A stretch of DNA of 64,000 bases from Gnetum montanum (GCA_015680685.1 MNCI01014694.1:785031-849030); one strand, 5' to 3'. Shown: positions 23,928 through 36,800, numbered from the stretch's first letter. Translations and numbers: made by a program. The notes: generated by a model from the sequence alone, not told the origin.

Positions 23928-23945
23928 TGACACTATTGCTAGGGA
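23928..23945 (+). promoter_or_regulatory. PBS of element B, tRNA-Asp type
   Basis: TGACACTATTGCTAGGGA differs from the tRNA-Asp complement at six of 18 positions. All six are C-to-T or G-to-A changes. Confidence 0.85.
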
Positions 23946-24101
23946 CTTTGTTTGTTAAATGTGCACTATCTAGGATTAGTAAATACTATTAATATTGTTG
24001 GACGAACTCAAGGTCAACATCACTCTCAAACGACGTATAACCACCAAGCACACAATAATTTTATTTGTTTTGCAAAATTTCTTCTTCTCACAGGTGTGAA
24101 G

Positions 24102-24540
24102 ATGTCAAACTGTCAATCCCACAAGAGTGCAAAGTGGCATATACTCATCTAGATAAGTATGTACTGGATTTCACATTCATCCTACATTAGGATGAATAGC
24201 TACGATCATGTGATATGGAGGCCAACATCATCTTTCCCCTCCATCGATTTGTACCCGAGATGTTGTTTCAAATTCTTAAGAAGTTGGGCATTCTAGATCT
24301 TCACACGGAATATGTTGTGAATGGTTATGACACTTGAGACTATTTTCCCATTAAAACATAATACAAGTGAGACCGACATTATGAGAAGCACCATGAGGCT
24401 ACCAAGGGGAAACATTTCACTAATCCCTTATTCCTACTAAATCAAGATGACAATGAGGATACTCCCCTTGAAGGTTCTCAGCATGAAGATTTTCCATCCC
24501 CTATTGTTGGTAATGAGGATGTGACCTTGAACCTATGATC
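24102..24540 (+). pseudogene. Shortened gag relic (element B)
   Basis: The start is the ATG at 24102 (MSNCQSHKSAKWHI). The domain continues in another frame as HRFVPEMLFQILKKLGILDL and HEATKGKHFTNPLFLLNQDD, matching unit A's gag N-terminus. It then passes directly into protease at about 24540, so some 2 kb of gag present in A is deleted here. A pyrimidine tract ending CTCACAG at 24082-24096 just upstream could be a leader-intron acceptor, which is only a possibility. Confidence 0.75.
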
Positions 24541-25060
24541 AACTATTCATAAACTACGTTCAGGAAAAGGTGACTTCCCCATAATTATGGAAAGGGCTTG
24601 GTTAAGCATGGTTAATGTACGTATGGACATAAGGAACCTCTCCTTGGAAATCTACAAGGAAAATGAATTTGAAAAGTTAGAGAAGAAGCATATTCCATGC
24701 ATCACGTACAACGATAATAGGTGCAACTGCATGCAAAATATTTGATCCATCAAAAGTACATACATCAAAGCATGCAATCAGTGTACACAAGAAATAGATA
24801 TTCAAGGGTATTTGTACATAGTAGCCACAAAATAAGAGGGCACTAAGTGTTTGATAGTTGACTTAGATAGTACCACATTATGCATGGAACCAACTGAGAG
24901 CCTAACATATGCTTATGTTGAAAGCATGGATGAACTTGATAAAGTTCATCACCAACTCTCTGAAAATGAAGATGATGATACCTGTTAGGAAGAGTTGGAA
25001 ATCCCTAATAACTTTAAGTAGGAGCTTCTAGAACTAAAAACTCTATGAGTAGACATGGAG
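24540..25060 (+). pseudogene. Protease relic (element B)
   Basis: Fragments such as GDFPIIMERAWLSMVNVRMD and HIPCITYNDNRCNCMQNI match the C-terminal half of the protease region, also seen in C at 36540-36730. The active-site D-T/S-G was not found and is probably lost in the gag-protease deletion. Confidence 0.65.
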
Positions 25061-26520
25061 TATGCATTTTTAAATAATAGTAAATTAATGCCAAACTTGC
25101 TCTTGAACAAAAAGAAAAGTTGTTAAAGGTGGTTAACAAATGGCCAATAGCCTTTGCTTGGTCATATCCCAAGCTGATAGGAATTGATCTAAGGACATGC
25201 CAACATCACATTTACACTGATCCAACCATGAAGCCAAGAAGGTAGCCATAGAGGCGGCTAAATCCCAAATTGAAGTAGATCATTAAGGAGAAAATAAAGT
25301 AATCCCATAAGGTAGGGTTCATTTATTCCATCATAGATAGTGAGTGGGTTATCCCACTTATAATTGTACCGAAAAAAGGTGGCAAGTGGTGGGTCTACAT
25401 TAACTTCAAGCTATTGAACATGGCAACATTTAAAGATCATTTTCCATTTCCAGTTTAGGACCAAGTGTTGGACACTATCTCCAGGCATTGCTATTATAGC
25501 TTCTTGGACGGTTATAGTGCCTCTAACCAAATCCAAATTGTGCTAGAAGATCATGCTAAGATAACATTCATGAATCCCTGGGGGACCTTTGCATATTGTA
25601 AGATGCCATTTAGTCTATGCAATGCTCCTACAACATTTCAATGCCTAGTCCTTAGTATTTTCAAACAACAACATACTGGGAGTGGTGTGGAAGTCTTCAT
25701 GGATGACTTCTCCACCTATGGAGTTACATTTGAGCAAGCCTTGGACTGGCTTGAGCAAGTACTGAAGATATGTGTCAAAACAAATTTGTAGCTTAACTAG
25801 CAAAAAAGTCACCTTATGATTAAGAAGGCATTATGTTGGGACACTAAATTTCACAAGAAGGGATTGAGATAGACCCAGAAAAGATAAGGATCATCCAAGG
25901 AATTACATGTCCACTAGAGATAGTCAAAGATGTCAGATCATTCGTTGGACATACTAGCTACTACAAGTGATTCATAGAGAATTTCTCTAAGATCGCAAAA
26001 TCATTGGTAGAGCTTACAAAGAAAGATGCATCTTTCATCTAAACTAAGGAATGTGAACATGCATTCCAATAGTTAAAGGAGAAACTTATAGAAACATGAA
26101 TTCTATGGGCACTGGACTAGTCTAGACCATTCCACATCATAACACATGCATCTAACTACACCCTAGGAGCAATGCTCATATAATTGGATGATAAGAAATG
26201 TCCATATTACATCCACTGCACGAGCAGAAGCATTATGGGTGCATAGTTGAATCATACCACAACTAAAAAAGAACTAATGACAGTGGTGTATGCTCTTAAC
26301 AAATTTAGGTACTATGCTCTTGGCTATAAAGTATTTGTGCATACAAATCATAGTGCCATTCACTTCTTCATGAACAAGCCAATGGTGGGCCCTCGTATCA
26401 TATGGTGGCTCATGATCTTACAAGAATTCAATCTCACAATGGTATATTGAAAAGGGACCAAAAATGTGATTGCTGACCATCTCTCTCACTTAAGATGGGA
26501 TAATAAAGAGAAGGAGAGCT
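25060..26520 (+). pseudogene. Reverse transcriptase and RNase H relic (element B)
   Basis: The core reads GTFAYCKMPFSLCNAPTTFQ, then VEVFMDDFSTYGVTFEQALD at about 25690-25750 with both catalytic Asp. The thumb and connection region follow with stops. RNase H appears at 26247-26450: NHTTTKKELMTVVYALNKFR, VFVHTNHSAIHFFMNKP (normally T-D-H, here T-N-H, so one catalytic Asp is lost) and IIWWLMILQEFNLTMVY. The tail IADHLSHLRWDNKE is typical of Athila. It copies RNA to DNA in the particle and removes the RNA strand. The stretch from 25790 to 26240 is heavily interrupted. Confidence 0.85.
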
Positions 26521-26559
26521 CACTCTCTAATCAGTTTCTAGATAAAATCCTCTTTACAA

Positions 26560-27840
26560 GAGCATTAAATGACCAAACACCCACAAAAACAACATGGTAT
26601 AATGGCATCCTCACCTATCTTCTTACTCAAGAGATGCCACAAGATCTTAACTTTAGAAAGAAGCAACAATTTCTTCATCAGGCCAAATACTTCATGAAAA
26701 TCAAGGGACACCTTTATAAGGTGTGTGTCAATGGCCTGATTCATTGGTGTGTCCCTAATGAAGATCAATTACACATTCTCTAAGATGCTCACAAAGAGCC
26801 TTGTTGAGGCCACTATGCAGGGAGATGCACAACCATAAAAATCCTAATGGCAGGATACTATTGGCCTACAATCTTTATGAATGCCCACCAGTTTGTCCGA
26901 TCTTATGAACGTTGTCAATAAGATGGTGGAATGATTGCTTGAATGGAAGGTCCTCAACAGTGGATACAACCACTAGAGCCTTTTGACATATGGGGCATTG
27001 ACATCATGGGTCCCATCACACCCATGTCTAATGGAAAGGTATATATCATCATAGCAATTGACTATTGCACAAAATGGATAGAAGTAGTAGCTATTACTAA
27101 TTATACATCATCCACTACTACTAGATTTATACAACAAAATGTTGTAACTAGGTTTGGGATGCCATGTACACTAATTTTTGACAACGAGGCTCATTTCACA
27201 GGTGCCACCTTTAGAAAGTTGATGCAACGCTTGAGGTTGAACATAAATTAATAACACCCTATTACCCCCAAGCCAATGATCAAGCAGAGGTAACTAACTT
27301 GGAGATCACAAAGATTTTAACAAGAACCATAAGTAAATATAGGAGAGATTGGAGCACCAAACTCAACGATGCCTTCTAGGCTTATCACTTAACATGGAAA
27401 CTTCCTATGGGCTATTCTCTCTATAAGTTAGTGTGCATAAAACTTTCAATGCTCCCAATTCAATTTGAGTTTCGTACACTCTCAATAGCCTACGATCTGG
27501 ATCTTGACCTAATTCTAGCATAGAAAGAAAGATTGATCAACCTGAATGTGCTAGATGAAAATTGATTAGTAGCCCCATCTTTGAATGAGGTGCACAAGGC
27601 ATTCAACAAGCAATGTCATGACCTCAAAATACAAAAAGTAACATTTCAACCAGGAGATAAGATTCTCTATTGGAACTCCACACACATACCCCAGAAGACA
27701 AAATTCCAAACATTATGGGAGGGACCTTATATAATTGATCAAACCTTTTCCTCTAGGGCCATTTTAATCTACAAACCTGAGAGCCCAAATAAAAAATAGT
27801 TGATCAACATCCAACAAGTGAAACCTTTCCTAGAGCCAAT
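26560..27840 (+). pseudogene. Integrase relic (element B)
   Basis: The N-terminal His/Cys zinc region is spread over 26690-26935 (GHLYKVCVNGLIHWCVPNED, then a broken H-x-x-C-G-G-H-Y block and SYERCQ). The catalytic core at 26943-27251 has DIWGIDIMGPITPMSNGKVY, the first Asp in AIDYCTKWIE, the second in LIFDNEAHFTGATFRKLM, and the Glu in a YYPQANDQAEVTN segment after a frameshift. The C-terminal region is at 27581-27799 (FQPGDKILYWNSTHIPQKTK, LWEGPYIIDQTFSSRAILIY). Catalytic residues survive but frames do not. Confidence 0.85.
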
Positions 27841-27899
27841 ACAAACAAGTGCAACTACCACCTCAATGGATGAACAACCACGTTCCATTTTTTGAATCT

Positions 27900-29150
27900 C
27901 CTCTTTCCAACATAGTGCCACTGTTGTTGTTTACTAATGATGGTTTGTGCTTAATGTTATGATTGTCGATGCTTGGTTTCTATTTTTGAATTTTGATGTC
28001 TAATGAGTATGACATGGTTTATTTTTCATGGAATAGATAGTGAGTCCACATCATCCACCCATCTTATAAACTTTATGGTTTTCCTTGTTCTGGGAGTTTG
28101 AGGTTCCTTCCATTAAAGAAACTTTTAATCAATTGGTAACCTTGGTAATTTTGGAATTGGAAAAGATTCAAAGGTTTGTAGTGGGTGTGACTTCAAGGGG
28201 ACTCAATACTCCTTGTACTCTTCTGCTTACTTGAGTGCTTGGGTGTTTTTCATGAACTTCTTACCATTCCATTCCAACCACTAATAGGAAGTCAAATAAA
28301 TTCTTTGCATGGTGTGGTTCCCATCCAAAAATTCAAAAAAAAAACAAGGAAAAAAACATGATGAGAACTCAAAGCACATCCCTTAGACAAATAAATAGGC
28401 TACAAGAACTGGTTATGGGATTAGAAATACATGCATCCATGCCTAAAGGTCCCCTCTAACTAAGGCCCTCTCTCTCACACTTCCTACTTCTCTTTTATTC
28501 TCTTTTTGAAATAGTGGTTGTTTTATGGGAGAACTCTTGTGTCTTGGGTGAGTAGATCAGTCTTGGAGTGGCGATGCGAAGTTATTAAAAGAGGCTAGTT
28601 TAGATCTGGACTAAGGATGGATCTTCTCAGGTCATTTTAACACATATTCCACAAGGGACTTTTACAACCTTAATTCAAGATTCCAACCCACCTTCTCAAT
28701 CATCCATTTATGTTGCCATAACTCACCTCACTGCTAGTTTCTATTTTATGCTTGATGTTGTATTTTAACGTGTTGGAATTCTTGGATAGATTACTTTTCA
28801 TGACCATTAATCAACTATGGGGTCCATAGACTCCATAGTTGGGGTTATGCAAGGGCAATGCCTGTTATGGGGAGGACCCACTTGCATATCTCTTGGTTTG
28901 GTTAGTTAAGTCCCTCATCTTCAACTTTTTTACAATCCTATCTTTTGCATATTCCATTATGTAAACCACTCTATGCTCCTTGAACTCTCATTTTTCACCT
29001 CATTTTTACCATTTTTCCTAATTTTCTTAATTTTTGGAACTTCAACACCCTCTTTTCACATTTTCATCATGTTCATGGCTGTTTGGTATTCCATTTGATC
29101 CTAATTTCATTCAAAATCTCTTTGTAATTTTCAAGTTTTGACCAAGTCAA
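27900..29150 (+). other. Post-pol untranslated region of element B
   Basis: No readable gene. It is homologous to unit A's 8600-9650, unit D's 7920-8090 and E's 45040-46630, which helps date the deletions in those copies. It ends where an LTR-like U3 segment starts. Confidence 0.65.
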
Positions 29151-29159
29151 CAAAAGTCA

Positions 29160-29703
29160 ACAATGATCAATAGTTACATTAACAAGGTCCCATCAATGTA
29201 GTAGACCATGTTGATTGGGCCCCATTGATGAGGCCTTGTCAATGCAATGCAAAAATACTATAAATACCACCAAACACTTTGCTTTTTTCACATTTGGTCC
29301 ATAATGAGCAAGGAGTTCTTGTAATTTTTCAGAGCCCAAAACCTTCCCAAGCCTCTAACTCATGCACTGTTTATCCAAATCACCTCATTTTTTGACCCTA
29401 CAGTTGCTGGAGGTAAGCTCTTAGTCATGGGGGTACCAAACTCCAAGGCTTTGATGAAAATTTTTTGAAATTTTTCCTAACTCCCCTAAAGGGTTAAGAT
29501 GTAAAATGGTATTAAGTCATTAATTTTTGAGAATTTAACCTTTCCAACAACTTTGGTAAATCAAAGATTAAATTAATAATTATATATTAAATTCATCCAG
29601 CCATAATCACACCCTAGCCAAAGGTAACTTCCCTATGAGACAAGGTATTCCAATCATTTTCAGATACATAATAATTACTAATTCGTTGTTATGTGTGATT
29701 ACA
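29160..29703 (+). promoter_or_regulatory. Candidate internal promoter and leader intron before the post-pol frame (B)
   Basis: At 29180-29250 the sequence repeats U3-like words of the family LTR (TTGATTGGGCCCCATTGATG, CCTTGTCAATGCAATGC). CTATAAATACC follows at 29260-29270. A GAG/GTAAGC donor stands at 29412 and a TGTGATTACAG acceptor at 29693-29703, directly before ATG at 29704. Unit D keeps the donor word unchanged and the acceptor with one change. E keeps TGTGATTGCAG near 44950. I infer a transcription unit separate from the LTR promoter. Splicing itself cannot be seen in the DNA. Confidence 0.55.
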
Positions 29704-32530
29704 GATGGTATTAAGATCAAAGAGACTACAAAAGGAAGGACCATCACAACCATGGGAGAAGCAACTTAGAGGAGGAAGAGGCCAACAAGAACATGGCCAA
29801 GAACAGGTTGAGGCAACCCATGCAATAGGACCTTTCAGAGATGATGTCGAGGTGGAATCTCTTTGATAGATTCTTGAAGAAGAAGCTACATCGGAACACT
29901 TACAGTGAGGTGAGGCACCAAGCCTTGTACCTAGACTAGAGGTCACACTCACATAGGCCTACCTCGATATAATCAGGAACCATGAAATTTAACACTCAAT
30001 TCTCCAAGAACTAAATTTCAAGATGTTCCTTCAACGAGCTCCAAAGGACATTAGAGCTCAACTGCAAGCCTCTTCCATGTGGCCAATCATCACCTCCAGT
30101 GGGGAATGGTATATGGGAGAAACATATCTCTTTTGGAACAATAGGAAAGTGGAAGCCACTATGAAAATCAAGGATATCCAAGTATCCTATTTAGTAGAAG
30201 CTATTGCACAGGTCCTTGGGTTACTTAATGCAAGAACACAATTGGTAGAGTTGTCCACATGAGTTGATCCCAGAGTAAAGAAGGAATGGACTTAGTAGTG
30301 TTATGAGGTTGACCACAAGGAGTTTGGTGTACTCACTCTAGCAGAGCAAGTTTATTTTAAGATAGTGGCCTACCACCTCAATCCAATGGTGAGGCCTAAT
30401 AAGGTGACAACCTTCTTCGCCCAAGCATGCACCACTTCAAGTGAAAAATTTTAGCAAATCTTCCACAACTAATCTTTTTAGAAATAGAGAAATGCTTCAA
30501 GGAGAATGAACGTGGAAAAAAAACCCTATCCTTCCCTTGCTTGATTAGAAAATTATGTAGAAGGATAGGGATATTTTTCTATGCAAATGATATACTCAAA
30601 TATGCCCCTAATGCTTTGTGGGCTGAAATGATAAAAGACAAGACACCTGTCACAATCATAGTAGAGGAGTAGCAATAGCCACCTCCACCACATACTCATG
30701 AGAAAACACCAAAGGCCCACACTAGGGTTGAGCACAGGTAAAAAATTCAAGAGCATCTCTTGCAACAATGAGTGTAGCATGCAGGAACTAGTGGTGGAGA
30801 CCCATCTGTGTATAGACGAGCCATGAGTCACCTCAAAGAAGTGGCTCATACAATCAGCTAGATGGAGGGAGATGGATCAATGTTGTTTGCCCAATGAATG
30901 CAATTTCCTACAAAGTCAAATCTAAGTGCCTGAGAGGTGATGGTATCTCTCTCTTAGCATCATCTATAATCAAAAATCTCTAAGAATGCCACTTCCTTTT
31001 TAGTGCACTTGGAGGAGGGTGAAGAGGCAACCATAGTAATGATGCAACACCAGGGGTAAGAGATAGCTATAGAGATCATTGCTAATCAAATCTTTGAGGC
31101 TTGAAATGCACTTGTAGCACCTGAACCAAATGTATCTACACTAAGAGATGTGCAAGCATCCATAGGAAAAATCAGCGAGAGATTAAGTGCAACCCATCAT
31201 GAAGAACTACTGGACCAACTAGTGGGAATTGGACAAATGATTTTGGATATCTTTGATTTTTTGCACACCATCATTACAACCCAGTCAGAGCTATGCCTCA
31301 TTTTAGAAGGGCAACTTGAAACAGCTTAAGCACATAATCAATGCTTGGCTACAAAATTTTCCGAATTACATGTTTGAATTGCTAACCCTACTCTTATCAA
31401 CCATGCTTTGACATGAGAGGAATATTTTCAACAACTTCAAGAATAACTTAAGTAGGTTGAGGGAGAAATGGTAATAACAATCTTCAATGAGTCAATAGCA
31501 GAAGCTGAAACTCATGCAGTATGAAAGGACTTGATGTAGATGTGCCAAAAAAATGAGTCCTTGACCACCAAAAATCATCGCTTGTGAAATATTGATGCAC
31601 AAAAACAATAGTTAGAATAATTTATCCATCAACAGCAATAGCAACTTACTAGGAAAAACATCAAATTGAGAAGATTAGCAATAGAGAATCGTAATATCTC
31701 CATGGAAGAAGTCCTCATCTTATACCAAAAATTAACCATCAAGACTTCCACTTGGAAAAACAAAGCTTTGAAATTTTAAAAAAGTTAAAAATCATTACAA
31801 ATACAAAGTTGGCCCATAGAAAGAGGTAAATGAAAATCATATCCAACTAGCAAAGGTAAAGGTTAATGAGGCCCTCCAACAACTTTAACAAGGTAGAGAA
31901 ATTTGACAACCCATTATTGATGGGATCAGTGCCTATACTAAGATGAAAATATGCATGAAGGAGTTGCAAATTGAAGAGATGATAGAGTACATGGATCTAT
32001 CCAACCTTTGCTATTCAAACCTAGCAATGCTAATTGTCAGATGGTCATGGTCTAAGCTTGAGAAGCAAGTGGCTAGCTCATACTTATTGTACAAGGTTGA
32101 GTTCAAGACTCATAAAGACACCAAGAAAAAGCTTACAGTGGAAAATGTTGAACTTGAGGTTCTCAAGGTGAAATTCACTAACCAAAGATTAGTCATAGAG
32201 AACTTGGCCATACAAATGAACAACTACCAGGCTTTGCAAGACACACTCCAAGTGTTTGACATCGAGAGTAAGCAATTTGTGACCTTGTTTGTCAATGTTA
32301 AGAAGCTATTTCCTATTTTTCCTTGTTCTTGGGATGTTCTAACCCTGACCCACATCAACAAAGCTATGTGGACCATGAATGATCCCAGGGGTAAATAAGA
32401 GAAAATGAAGGCATTACTATATGCTTTTTTTCTTCCACCTAAAATCGCAATAGTAGTAGGACAGCCACAACTGCCTTATCCACCACACATGCTTGAAGCC
32501 AGTGAAGGTCCTTCAAAGCCTTAAGAGCCA
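29704..32530 (+). pseudogene. Post-pol reading frame of element B, unknown function
   Basis: The frame starts MVLRSKRLQKEGPSQPWEKQ at 29704 and runs with stops for about 2.8 kb. Readable parts include 30023-30262 (IRAQLQASSMWPIITSSGEW, VEATMKIKDIQVSYLVEAI) and 31943-32398, a coiled-coil-like region (KKKLTVENVELEVLKVKFTN, RLVIENLAIQMNNY). The middle is rich in Gln, Glu and Leu heptads. Its position matches the extra frame of Athila elements, often called env-like. I saw no signal peptide or clear membrane segment, so an envelope role is not supported here. Unit D and probably E keep only its beginning. Confidence 0.6.
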
Positions 32531-32786
32531 CCACCATTTGGAACTATCTAACCTTCTCCACCAACTTCATGCCATTAGAGAACATGCAATCCAATTTTGA
32601 ACAATCATGTCATGTTGTTCAGTTTTGTGTCATCAACATTGTAATTTTTGTAATGTGTTGGTTTGTACATTGGGGACTCTATACTATTCTGTCTATGTTA
32701 TTTTTTTTTATTATGTCAAAAACTATTCAATAATCCCATACCTTCCCAATTTTTTAAAGAACTCAAGGATGAGTTTTCATTCAGTC

Positions 32787-32795
32787 ATGGGGGTA
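32787..32795 (+). other. Polypurine tract of element B
   Basis: ATGGGGGTA abuts the 3' LTR. The same word (CATGGGGGTA or CATGGAGGTA) sits at the corresponding edge in D, A and E. Confidence 0.75.
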
Positions 32796-33411
32796 TGATG
32801 AGTTTTAGTCTATTGCAGTGATTGGGCCCTGTCAATGTAGTCTGTTGCATCGATTGGGCCTTGTCAACTAGGCCCTATCAATGTAGTCTATTGCATCAAC
32901 GTGGCCCCATCGATGTAGTCTATTACATCAACGTGGCCCCATCGATATAGGGGTCTATTCCAGTTTATAAATACGAGCTTATCAGCCACATTTATGACAT
33001 CAATTTTCAAAGTAGTAGTGGATCTCTTACAGTTTGTCTATTTGAAAGTTAGAATATTTTTCCCAAGTGCCTGTAGTAGGAGTCATTGAGTGTACAAATC
33101 TTTATTCAAGCATTTTTGTACTTGAGCATAATAGTATGTGCGGCAATAAAGATGAACTTCTTAATAAACCTTGCAGCATTATGGATAGCTTAAATGTTTC
33201 ATTTATGCATTTAATATGTTTGATTATTTATTAAATGTTTTCCAGTAATTAAGCTAATGAAGTAATTATGCAAGATAAGTAAGATAGATTAAACACANTT
33301 TCCTAGAAGACTACTACACTAGAAACTATAAAGTCCATAGAATTCAACCGAATTGTGCATGAATGCTTTGTGATTCATATGGTTGGGCATAGGGTATCTC
33401 ATTGCTCATTA
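32796..33411 (+). repeat. 3' LTR of element B, with an assembly gap
   Basis: It begins TGATGAGTTTTAG, has TATAAATA at 32966-32973 and ends CTCATTA. It is 616 bases against 940 for the 5' LTR. The missing part lies at the N at 33298, where the sequence jumps from the counterpart of about 23472 to that of about 23813. Confidence 0.85.
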
Positions 33412-33416
33412 GTAGT

Positions 33417-33757
33417 GAACAGTTGGTAACCTAGCAATGTTAGTGCATGTTTAGGATATGTATGAAAAGTTAGGAATGGATGCTTTATGCTTACACTAGT
33501 TTAGATTATTTTTCTATATTTAAATTAATTATTTTACTATTTTAAAAAATTTATTAATAATAATAATAACTATCATATGTCTCAATCATACTTAACCATT
33601 CTAAGTGAACCAATATGAGTGTGATTGGGAAGATAATGATTAACATCTTAGTACTTGATTATCTAAGATATCCATTCAATCCCAAGTCTACAAAATTTGA
33701 CCAGATTGCGTGTGAAAGTGTTTTAGATAACTAGGATCATTTAGGGATCACTCTTAG
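33417..33757 (+). repeat. Athila-like LTR of element C, second part
   Basis: It continues the LTR cut at 22986 with family words (CAGTTGGTAACCTAGCAATG, TCTACAAAATTTGACCAGAT). The end near 33757 is approximate because no PBS could be recognised after it. Confidence 0.6.
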
Positions 33758-33889
33758 AACTTAATAATATTTTATTCTAAGGCATAATTATGAATTAATA
33801 ATATATTCTTCTTAAAGGGCAGTTTTCCCACATGTTGATAATGCAACCTAGGATAATGATAGAAATACTAATAAGGATGATGTGTGATA

Positions 33890-36800
33890 ACAAGTCAAAG
33901 TAGTCTACAAGCATCCATATTCTTGCCATCCAAAATTTATCTTCATACTTCACCAAGATAAACAAATGCGATAGAGAGACTTGGAGGGTAACATTATGTT
34001 GTCATCCAATCGATCAATGTTATCAATGCTTATGACAACATTGATGAAACTGGGACTTGAAGTAGTAATCTTGAATTGCAAAGTAGTCAATAAAATCTTT
34101 AGAGATTACAAACCCATGAAATTCCAATTACATAAGGACCGATTCATGAAGGCTTACTATGAGGGTTCTAAAGAAAAAGGGACTTCCATTCATCTAATAT
34201 CACAATCCAAAAGGAGGATATTGATTACCAATTGGGTAAATCTTAATGAGAGGATATGAATCATCCTTGGGTATGTTAAGGTTTTACAAGAAACCAAGGC
34301 AAGGAAAGGACAAGACTTAGAATAAATATGATCTCAAGTCTAAGGTCTTCTAAAAGATAACCAAAAGGATCACTAAACATAAGCAAGCTAGCATAACTCT
34401 CTTAGTTTCTCATCCTCATCATCAAGCTCTAACAAGGGTAAACGTAACCAAGATAGAATGGGAAATCATCATAAGAAAGGTGAAGATGATAGAAGAGATC
34501 ATTTTTGGGATGGTAGAGGGAAAGGTAGATATGAATAAGAAGACCATCATGAAAAGAGGCAAAGTAGGCAATGCCAAGGAAGACGTTGTCATGACAAGTA
34601 CTATGAGGACTAAGATGATTATGATGAACCATTGCTTGCCACAAGAAGCATGATGAACATCCAAGAGGCAATCTACATCCCTACTAGGCATCAAAGGGAT
34701 AGTAGGATTAAAAGGTCAGATATGAACAACATCTCAACGTTTAAGGAAGGCTATAATGCAAACCCACAACATCATTTATAAGGCTTCCATGATGCTTGTG
34801 TCTTCAAGAATATTGAAAATGACTAGCAAAAGCTAAAATTTTTCCTACAAATATCCATTAAAGAAGCTAAAGTTGGTACTAATCCTTGGAATCGAAATCT
34901 ATCGAGAGATGATGTATAATGTTGGAACTATTTAATGACAAATATTAGACATACTCTATGATGTCCAATTTGCAAAAGAAAATTCAAGGATGGAGATAAG
35001 GTAGCCATGAGTCCCTTAATGTAGCCTTAAGTAGATACTATTCTTTTCTTCATTGATGCCTAGGCCATGGCTTTTCACAAATGGAGTAGTTATGTCATAT
35101 CATAGATGGACTTCACAAAAAGACAAAGAGAAACTATTAGGGTCTATGCCCAAGGGATACTATCTGAAATGAGAGCGCATCATATCTAAAGGCTAATTGA
35201 TCAAGTGGAAGAAGAAGAAGATGTACTAAAGAAGTGAGAGAGTAGAAAGAAGTATAATAGGAATCTCTCAATCCACAAAATGGAGGTACGCCTCTATAAA
35301 CCTAATGAAGGAGCACCATTAGAGAAAATAGTGTAGAAAAAACCTTGCCCATTCAAAAATCAATTATTGAAATATTGGCAAAGGTTGAAAAAATGTGGAA
35401 CTCCATTGATGAAAAATTTCAAACAACACCTAAGATTTTAAAGGAATAATTAGAATAAGGAATAGCTAAGAAGAAAGACAAAAGAAAGAATGAAGATACA
35501 TGAAAGGACTACTACTAGTATAAAGGAAAAGCAACTATAGTAGCAAAGGTTAAAGACACTAAGTAAGATGATGATGACTATGACATTCACCAATATGAAC
35601 ATCTAAAAGAATGTTGCCCAATAATGTCACACTTGCAAGAGTTTGGAGCTTACACATTAAACCCAAAGTTCATCAAGAAGCAAGGCCTAATAAGATTGCC
35701 TTACCCTTAAGGCAACTACAAACAACCTTATTGCCATCAATAGTATTTGACCAAGTGAGGATCCATCTCAACCTCAAAAGTACTACCAATAGTAATAAAA
35801 ACCACAGTCATAGAGGATGCCATCACCAAGGTAGCAATATCCAACAACCTATAACACCTAGCTACTCTACCACTCATGGCTATGCGCACCACTGTTATCC
35901 TCTAGAGTACCATAGATTTACTACTTCATGTGGTGAATCAGCTTTCACTTATTCTCCTTACCCTCTGTAATGCTCTCAATCCCATGCCATGAATCCTTTA
36001 CCACCTACTCTACTATTATAAGGTAAAATCCCTACATAGCCTTAACAACAAAATGCCACTACGGTTGTAAACTTATAAATGGATAATATCTTAAGAAGAT
36101 CCAAGTACAAACCCAAGAAAAAGCCATTCTTTAGGCTAACTAGTTCACCAATATCATCATAAGCATTCGTGGTTGCAGACTTTGTGCAAACCACCTCTAG
36201 GACATCAATTTAACTACCTTCAAACCAAAATGTTTTCAATGTAAAAACTATCATGCTCATTGATGCAATCACAAACTAGATTAATGTAGGACACCTTTCT
36301 AGAAAAAGAACTAATCTTGATCTACTTACAGATTGTAGGAATCATGAAAGGCTATATTAGATTGAGTTTTCAAAGTTAACTTGATTTCTCAAGAAATGTA
36401 CAAAACCTAGAACTTGCCATCACTTAAGAATGTAACATAAGGTTAGAGCTTATAGACCAATCCATAAGCATTTCCTTGGAATTGGTAGAAGATTTGAGGA
36501 CTACCATTAGTAGTTGATCATATCCTATTGATTTCTTAGTAATTTGCATAGATAATTGCAAGAGGGACTTTCCTATCATTATGAAGAGAGATTGGCTAAG
36601 CATAATCGATGCTAAGCTAGAAATTAGAGATATGTTCTTGGAAATTTATAAGGAGAAGAAGAGAGTTATGTGCATCACATACAGTGACACAGGATGCAAC
36701 TACATATAGAAAATTTAAGTAATTAGAAGTAGAACCATTATCCCATGCAACTCTTGTACCGAACTAATTAATGTTTAAAGGTACTTATATGTAGTGAAAA

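Larger units (their letters stand above)
22987..33411 (+). mobile_element. Element B: full-length Athila-like Ty3/gypsy element
   Basis: LTRs at 22987-23926 and 32796-33411 begin TGATGAG and end CTCATCA/CTCATTA. Perfect 5-bp duplications GTAGT flank them at 22982-22986 and 33412-33416. The order is PBS (23928-23945), shortened gag, protease, reverse transcriptase, RNase H, integrase, a long post-pol region with its own reading frame, PPT (about 32787-32795) and 3' LTR. The Athila call rests on the tRNA-Asp PBS, the FMDDFSTYG-type box, the ADHLSHL box after RNase H and the extra post-pol frame. All frames carry stops, so it cannot move on its own. Confidence 0.9.

Noticed and set aside
29689-29952. 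Minus-strand Ser/Cys-rich frame
   Set aside because: It is the complement of the start of B's post-pol frame, with no independent support.
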